9,454 nt of DNA from Burkholderiales bacterium. Lineage in GTDB: Bacteria > Pseudomonadota > Gammaproteobacteria > Burkholderiales > SG8-39. The position numbers and the translations under genes were made by a program. Position 1 is the stretch's first letter. The number at the start of each line of letters is the position of its first letter. Below, piece by piece: positions 5,771-9,454 of the stretch. The notes under the pieces are model-generated. The model saw nothing but the letters and a program-made list of their open reading frames with translations, was not told where the DNA came from and did not search any database. Location of the stretch: contig JAENXP010000049.1 of the NCBI GenBank assembly GCA_016649475.1, forward strand, positions 1 to 9,454, given 5' to 3'.

Positions 5771-7198
5771 ATGGACAACGCAAAAATTTACAATTACACG
5801 GTGGTCAGGCAGTTTGCGCTGATGACGGTGGTGTGGGGCATAGTCGGCATGCTGGTGGGCGTGCTGATCGCCGCGCAACTGCGCTGGCCCGAACTCAATT
5901 TCGACATTCCCTGGCTCAGCTACGGACGATTGCGGCCGCTGCATACCAACGCGGTGATTTTTGCGTTCGGCGGCTCGTCGCTGTTCGCCACCTCCTATTA
6001 CGTAGTGCAGCGCACCTGCCACACGCGGCTGTTCGCCGGCGGCCTTGCGGCATTCACCTTCTGGGGCTGGCAGGCGGTCATCGTACTCGCAGCGGTGACC
6101 CTGCCCCTGGGCATCACCTCGGGCAAGGAATATGCCGAGCTCGAGTGGCCGATCGACATCCTCATCACCCTGGTGTGGGTCTCCTATGCGATCGTGTTTT
6201 TCGGCACCATCGCCAAGCGCAAGACGCCGCACATCTATGTGGCGAACTGGTTCTTCGGTGCGTTTATCCTCACCGTCGCGATTCTGCACCTGGTCAACAG
6301 CGCCGCGGTGCCGGTCTCCTTCTGGAAATCCTACTCCGCCTACGCCGGGGTGCAGGACGCCATGGTGCAGTGGTGGTATGGACACAATGCAGTGGGCTTT
6401 TTTCTTACCGCCGGTTTTCTCGGCATGATGTATTACTTCATTCCCAAGCAGGCCGGCCGCCCGGTGTATTCCTATCGCCTGTCGGTGGTGCATTTCTGGG
6501 CGCTGATCTTCACTTATATGTGGGCCGGCCCGCACCACCTGCACTACACCGCCTTGCCCGACTGGGCGCAGTCCCTGGGCATGGTTTTTTCCCTTATTCT
6601 GCTCGCGCCTTCATGGGGCGGCATGATCAACGGCATGATGACCCTGTCCGGTGCATGGCACAAACTGCGGACGGACCCGATACTCAAGTTCCTGATCGTG
6701 TCCCTGTCCTTCTACGGCATGTCGACGTTCGAAGGGCCGATGATGTCGATCAAGACGGTCAATGCGCTGTCGCACTACACCGACTGGACCATCGGACACG
6801 TGCACTCTGGCGCGCTCGGCTGGGTGGGACTGGTCGCGATGGGCTCGATCTACTACCTGATACCGCGCCTCTACGGCCGCGCCACGATGTACAGCGTGCC
6901 GCTGATCAACATGCATTTCTGGATGGCCACGATAGGCATCGTGCTCTATATCGCCGCCATGTGGATCGCCGGGGTCATGCAGGGGCTGCTGTGGCGCGCG
7001 GTCAGTTCGGACGGCACGCTGACCTATACTTTCGTCGAGGTCGTGAAATATACCTATCCGTTCTACACCATACGGCTGCTCGGCGGCCTGCTGTACCTCG
7101 CTGGCATGTGCGTGATGGCCTACAACGTCTGGAAGACGGTTGCGGGTCAAGAGGGGGTGAACGCACCCATCCCGGCAGTTGCCGCAGCGCACGCCTGA
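5771..7198 (+). CDS. ccoN: cbb3-type cytochrome c oxidase subunit I
   Basis: CcoN is the catalytic, membrane-embedded heme-copper subunit of cbb3 oxidase, reducing oxygen to water and pumping protons. The 475-residue protein has about 12 hydrophobic helices and all expected metal ligands: His58 in RPLHTN for low-spin heme b, His205 in WYGHNAVGF plus His255 and His256 in GPHH for copper B, Tyr249 in FTYMW as the candidate cross-linked tyrosine of this class, Glu321 in FEGPMMS near the active site, and His343 and His345 in IGHVHSG for the two hemes. The length is normal for CcoN. GGGGAG at 5755-5760 is a ribosome binding site ten bases before the ATG. It heads the ccoNOQPG series, and the FNR-type site upstream implies induction at low oxygen. 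Confidence 0.98.
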   Translation: MDNAKIYNYTVVRQFALMTVVWGIVGMLVGVLIAAQLRWPELNFDIPWLSYGRLRPLHTNAVIFAFGGSSLFATSYYVVQRTCHTRLFAGGLAAFTFWGWQAVIVLAAVTLPLGITSGKEYAELEWPIDILITLVWVSYAIVFFGTIAKRKTPHIYVANWFFGAFILTVAILHLVNSAAVPVSFWKSYSAYAGVQDAMVQWWYGHNAVGFFLTAGFLGMMYYFIPKQAGRPVYSYRLSVVHFWALIFTYMWAGPHHLHYTALPDWAQSLGMVFSLILLAPSWGGMINGMMTLSGAWHKLRTDPILKFLIVSLSFYGMSTFEGPMMSIKTVNALSHYTDWTIGHVHSGALGWVGLVAMGSIYYLIPRLYGRATMYSVPLINMHFWMATIGIVLYIAAMWIAGVMQGLLWRAVSSDGTLTYTFVEVVKYTYPFYTIRLLGGLLYLAGMCVMAYNVWKTVAGQEGVNAPIPAVAAAHA

Positions 7199-7213
7199 GC
7201 GGAGAGAAAAATC

Positions 7214-7828
7214 ATGAACTTCAGTCACGAAATGATCGAAAAGAACAGCGCCCTGATGATCGTTCTGATCATCCTGGTGGTGGCGGTCGGCGGCCTGGTG
7301 GAAATCGTGCCGCTGTACTTCCAGAAATCCACGACTACGCCGGTAGCCGGATTGAAGCCCTATACGGCGGAGCAGCTGCTCGGGCGCGACATCTACGTGC
7401 GCGAAGGCTGCTACAACTGCCATTCGCAGATGATCCGGCCGTTTCGCGCCGAGACCGAGCGCTATGGCCACTACTCGGTCGCGGGGGAATTCGTCTACGA
7501 CCATCCGTTTCAGTGGGGCAGCAAGCGCACCGGGCCGGATCTGCAGCGCGTCGGCGGCAAATACAGCGACGACTGGCACCGCACTCACCTGAACAACCCG
7601 CGCGACCTGGTGCCGGAATCGAACATGCCGGGCTATCCGTGGCTGGCGAAAACCGCAGCACCCAGCGATGACATCGAGACCAAGATGCGCGCAATGCGCA
7701 GCGTCGGCGTGCCCTACAGCGACGCAGACATAGCCGGCGCGCGCAAGGCGCTCGCCGGCAAGACCGAGCAGGACGCGCTGGTCGCCTATCTGCAGGTGCT
7801 CGGCACGGCGCTCAAGGCGGTGAGGTAG
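7214..7828 (+). CDS. ccoO: cbb3-type cytochrome c oxidase subunit II, monoheme cytochrome c
   Basis: CcoO is a membrane-anchored cytochrome c that passes electrons to the CcoN heme b. The 204-residue protein has one N-terminal membrane helix (about residues 13-35), with the rest facing the periplasm. [10 protein letters not shown] gives one CxxCH heme c site (Cys66, Cys69, His70), and SNMPGYPW supplies the probable axial Met138. The segments [16 protein letters not shown] and [12 protein letters not shown] are strongly typical of the family. GGAGA at 7201-7205 lies eight bases before the ATG. It begins 15 bases after ccoN and ends two bases before ccoQ. Confidence 0.98.
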   Translation: MNFSHEMIEKNSALMIVLIILVVAVGGLVEIVPLYFQKSTTTPVAGLKPYTAEQLLGRDIYVREGCYNCHSQMIRPFRAETERYGHYSVAGEFVYDHPFQWGSKRTGPDLQRVGGKYSDDWHRTHLNNPRDLVPESNMPGYPWLAKTAAPSDDIETKMRAMRSVGVPYSDADIAGARKALAGKTEQDALVAYLQVLGTALKAVR

Positions 7829-7830
7829 CC

Positions 7831-8004
7831 ATGGACATCAACACACTGCGCTCGATAGTCACGGTGGTCGCGTTTGCGGCATTCATAGGCATAGTTCTGT
7901 GGGCTTACAGCGACCGCAGCAAAGCGGGCTTCGATCAGGCCGCGCGCCTGCCCTTCGACGAAGACGAAGGCGAAGACGGAATCGGAAACGGAGAACAGAA
8001 ATGA
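7831..8004 (+). CDS. ccoQ: cbb3-type cytochrome c oxidase small subunit
   Basis: This 57-residue protein has the features of CcoQ/FixQ, the single-helix subunit that helps stabilise the cbb3 complex. It begins MDINTLRSIVTVVAFAAF, has one membrane helix (about residues 8-26) ending in the characteristic LWAYSDRSKAGFDQAA, then the LPFDEDEG acidic stretch common in this family, and stops after GEQK. The position between ccoO and ccoP is diagnostic. GAGG at 7822-7825, overlapping the end of ccoO, is five bases before the ATG. The stop overlaps the ccoP start as ATGA. It is short enough to be missed by gene finders with a 60-codon limit. Confidence 0.95.
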   Translation: MDINTLRSIVTVVAFAAFIGIVLWAYSDRSKAGFDQAARLPFDEDEGEDGIGNGEQK

Positions 8005-8939
8005 GCGATTTCACCGGCGGTTTCTGGAGCATCTATATCAGCATCATCACCATCGCGAGCATCATCGCCTGCGGCGTGCTGCTGCAGGCGTTGAGCACGC
8101 GCAAAGTGTCTGGCGCGGAGGTGGGGACGACGGGGCATTCCTGGGACGAGGATCTGGTCGAATTGAACAACCCGCTGCCGCGCTGGTGGATCTGGTTGTT
8201 CTACATCACTATTTTGTTCGGTCTTGCCTATCTCGTGCTGTATCCCGGTCTGGGTACATTCAGCGGTTCGTATCAGTGGACATCGATAAAACAATACGAG
8301 GACGAGGTGGCGCTGGCGGAGGCGCAATCGGCGCCGATTTACGAGAAGTACTCGAAAACCGACCTGAAGCAACTGGCGGCCGACCCCGAGGCGCTTGTCA
8401 TCGGGCAGAAATTGTTCCTGAACAATTGCGCGCAATGCCATTCCTCGGACGCTCGCGGCGGCAAGGGCTATCCGAACCTGACCGACGCTGACTGGATCTA
8501 CGGCGGCGAGCCGGAAACGATCAAGGCGTCCATCATGGACGGGCGCAAGGGCGTGATGCCGCCCTGGGGCGCAATGCTGGGCGATGACGGCGTGAAAGAC
8601 GTGGCCCACTACGTGATGTCGCTCAACGGGATGACCTTCGATTCCCTGCGCGCGGCGCGCGGCAAGGAAAAGTTCATGACTATCTGTGTAGCCTGTCACG
8701 GCCCCGAAGGCAAGGGCAATACGGCTATCGGAGCAGCGAACCTGACCAAGACGAATCTGCTGCACGGCGCAGACGAACCATCGCTCATGGAAACCATCAG
8801 CAAGGGCCGCACGAGTGTCATGCCGGCGCAGAAGGATCTTCTGGGAGAATCCAGGGTGCACGTACTCGCCGCTTATGTGTGGAGTCTGTCCAACTCGCCG
8901 GGCGCGGGCGCGCCCGCGGCGAAGGCAGGGGCGAAGTGA
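8001..8939 (+). CDS. ccoP: cbb3-type cytochrome c oxidase subunit III, diheme cytochrome c
   Basis: CcoP takes electrons from soluble or membrane cytochromes c and hands them to CcoO. The 312-residue protein has two hydrophobic N-terminal segments (about 8-30 and 62-82, the latter in PRWWIWLFYITILFG), then two periplasmic cytochrome c domains. NNCAQCHSSD gives Cys143, Cys146 and His147 with probable axial Met186 in GVMPPWG; ICVACHGPEG gives Cys229, Cys232 and His233 with probable Met274 in SVMPAQK. The ATG at 8001 is chosen because GGAG at 7990-7993 lies seven bases upstream and the protein then starts MSDFTGGFW as in homologues; the frame stays open back to a GTG at 7899 inside ccoQ, which is not a credible start. 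The last residues are a low-complexity Ala/Gly/Pro/Lys tail. Confidence 0.97.
   Translation: MSDFTGGFWSIYISIITIASIIACGVLLQALSTRKVSGAEVGTTGHSWDEDLVELNNPLPRWWIWLFYITILFGLAYLVLYPGLGTFSGSYQWTSIKQYEDEVALAEAQSAPIYEKYSKTDLKQLAADPEALVIGQKLFLNNCAQCHSSDARGGKGYPNLTDADWIYGGEPETIKASIMDGRKGVMPPWGAMLGDDGVKDVAHYVMSLNGMTFDSLRAARGKEKFMTICVACHGPEGKGNTAIGAANLTKTNLLHGADEPSLMETISKGRTSVMPAQKDLLGESRVHVLAAYVWSLSNSPGAGAPAAKAGAK
8903..8918. repeat. 16-bp perfect palindrome in the 3' end of ccoP
   Basis: CGCGGGCGCGCCCGCG is a perfect palindrome in the codons for the Gly-Ala-Pro-rich tail of CcoP, ending 21 bases before the end of the gene. No T-run follows. GC-rich Gly/Ala/Pro codons make such palindromes likely by chance, though a stem here could mark the end of a ccoNOQP message segment. 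Confidence 0.5.
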
Positions 8940-9053
8940 TCTCTGTGCAACTGCCGGCAGGTCGCGCTACCGGGCGGACGTGAATCCTGCGCTGATCACC
9001 CTCGTTTCGGAGCGGGGTGCATGTCGTTTGCAGTTCTCTGAGGCAGGGCGTCG
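8940..9053. other. 114-base gap between ccoP and ccoG
   Basis: No clear promoter or terminator is visible. An ATG at 9021 with GGAG at 9009-9012 opens a six-codon frame (MSFAVL, stop at 9039-9041) in the ccoG frame. A GTG at 8980 opens a 25-codon frame whose TGA (9055-9057) overlaps the ccoG GTG. Either could be a translated leader, but nothing shows it is. AGGCAGGG at 9041-9048 is the likely ccoG ribosome binding site. Confidence 0.5.
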
Positions 9054-9454
9054 GTGAATGACGGTCCCAAACCTGCGGACCTGACCAAACCCGGGGAGGT
9101 GGTTGAACAGCCGCTTTACGAAGTCCGCAAGGAAATCTACTCGCGCGCGGTGAGCGGCTGGTTCGCGCGCTGGCGCTGGGCGCTGGTGATTTTCACGCAG
9201 CTTGTGTACTACGGCGGTCCCTGGCTGATCTGGAACGGGCGTCAGGCGGTGCTGTTCGACCTGGTGGCGCGCAAGTTCTACATTTTCGGCATGGTCTTCT
9301 GGCCGCAGGACTTCATCTATCTCACCGGCCTCCTGGTGATTTCGGCGCTATCCCTGTTTCTGTTTACCGCCGTGGCCGGGCGGCTGTGGTGCGGCTACGC
9401 CTGCCCGCAAACGGTATATACCGAAATCTTCATGTGGATCGAGCGCAAGGTCGA
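9054..9454 (+). CDS. ccoG: cytochrome c oxidase accessory protein, 3'-truncated by window edge
   Basis: CcoG (also called FixG or RdxA) is a membrane-bound iron-sulfur protein implicated in copper handling during cbb3 oxidase assembly. The first 133 codons are present. After a hydrophilic N-terminus (MNDGPKPADLTKPGEV), the family signatures follow: IYSRAVSGWFARWRWALV, PWLIWNGRQAVLFDL, ARKFYIFGMVFWPQDF, and GRLWCGYACPQTVYTEIFMW with Cys113 and Cys117. The first membrane helices are about 43-60 and 87-108. The ferredoxin part lies beyond the window. GTG at 9054 is chosen because an in-frame TGA sits at 9039-9041, leaving no earlier start, and AGGCAGGG lies five bases upstream. Confidence 0.95.
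   Translation, partial: MNDGPKPADLTKPGEVVEQPLYEVRKEIYSRAVSGWFARWRWALVIFTQLVYYGGPWLIWNGRQAVLFDLVARKFYIFGMVFWPQDFIYLTGLLVISALSLFLFTAVAGRLWCGYACPQTVYTEIFMWIERKV

Noticed and set aside
5516..6544. 342-codon frame on - strand opposite ccoN
   Set aside because: It is antisense to unmistakable ccoN coding sequence and has low-complexity His/Arg/Gln composition.
5833..7671. 612-codon open frame on + strand overlapping ccoN and ccoO
   Set aside because: It is an Arg/His-rich shadow frame typical of GC-rich DNA; ccoN and ccoO in the other frames carry all the conserved residues.

Overview
The window looks like a piece of a high-GC betaproteobacterial chromosome. This is inferred from GC-rich codon use, a ccoN-O-Q-P-G operon behind an FNR/Anr-type site, and the style of the protein sequences; no marker gene is present to fix the genus. 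Every gene that can be supported reads on the + strand.

Left part (1-812): the 3' two-thirds or so of an acyl-CoA dehydrogenase, cut by the window edge. It carries its likely catalytic glutamate at the isovaleryl/long-chain position rather than the medium-chain position. It is followed by a 315-base gap (813-1127) packed with inverted repeats: a 12-bp palindrome, a 21-bp stem, a perfect 20-bp stem, a perfect 9-bp stem one base further on, and two small stems next to the following start codon. None has a terminator-like T-run.

Middle part (1128-5574): a major facilitator transporter with a TTG start, an NAD(P)-dependent aldehyde dehydrogenase, and, overlapping its stop by ATGA, a two-domain protein. 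That protein fuses a NUDT19-like Nudix hydrolase (CoA diphosphatase type) to a LACTB2-like metallo-beta-lactamase-fold hydrolase with a winged-helix tail. Together with the acyl-CoA dehydrogenase these suggest uptake and oxidation of a carboxylic acid or aldehyde by way of CoA thioesters. The substrate cannot be read from the sequence.

Right part (5575-9454): the operon for cbb3-type cytochrome c oxidase, the high-affinity terminal oxidase used at low oxygen. It contains ccoN (heme-copper subunit), ccoO (monoheme cytochrome c), ccoQ (57-residue small membrane subunit), ccoP (diheme cytochrome c) and the first 133 codons of ccoG (iron-sulfur protein linked to oxidase assembly). A full TTGAT-N4-ATCAA site lies about 31 bases upstream of a plausible -10 element, which is class II activator geometry, so oxygen-controlled induction is likely. 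The genes are tightly packed: gaps of 15 and 2 bases, an ATGA overlap of ccoQ with ccoP, then a 114-base gap before ccoG.

Most of the window is conventional. The parts most worth a second look are the inverted-repeat cluster and the Nudix-MBL fusion coupled to the aldehyde dehydrogenase. I did not find a convincing undescribed system.
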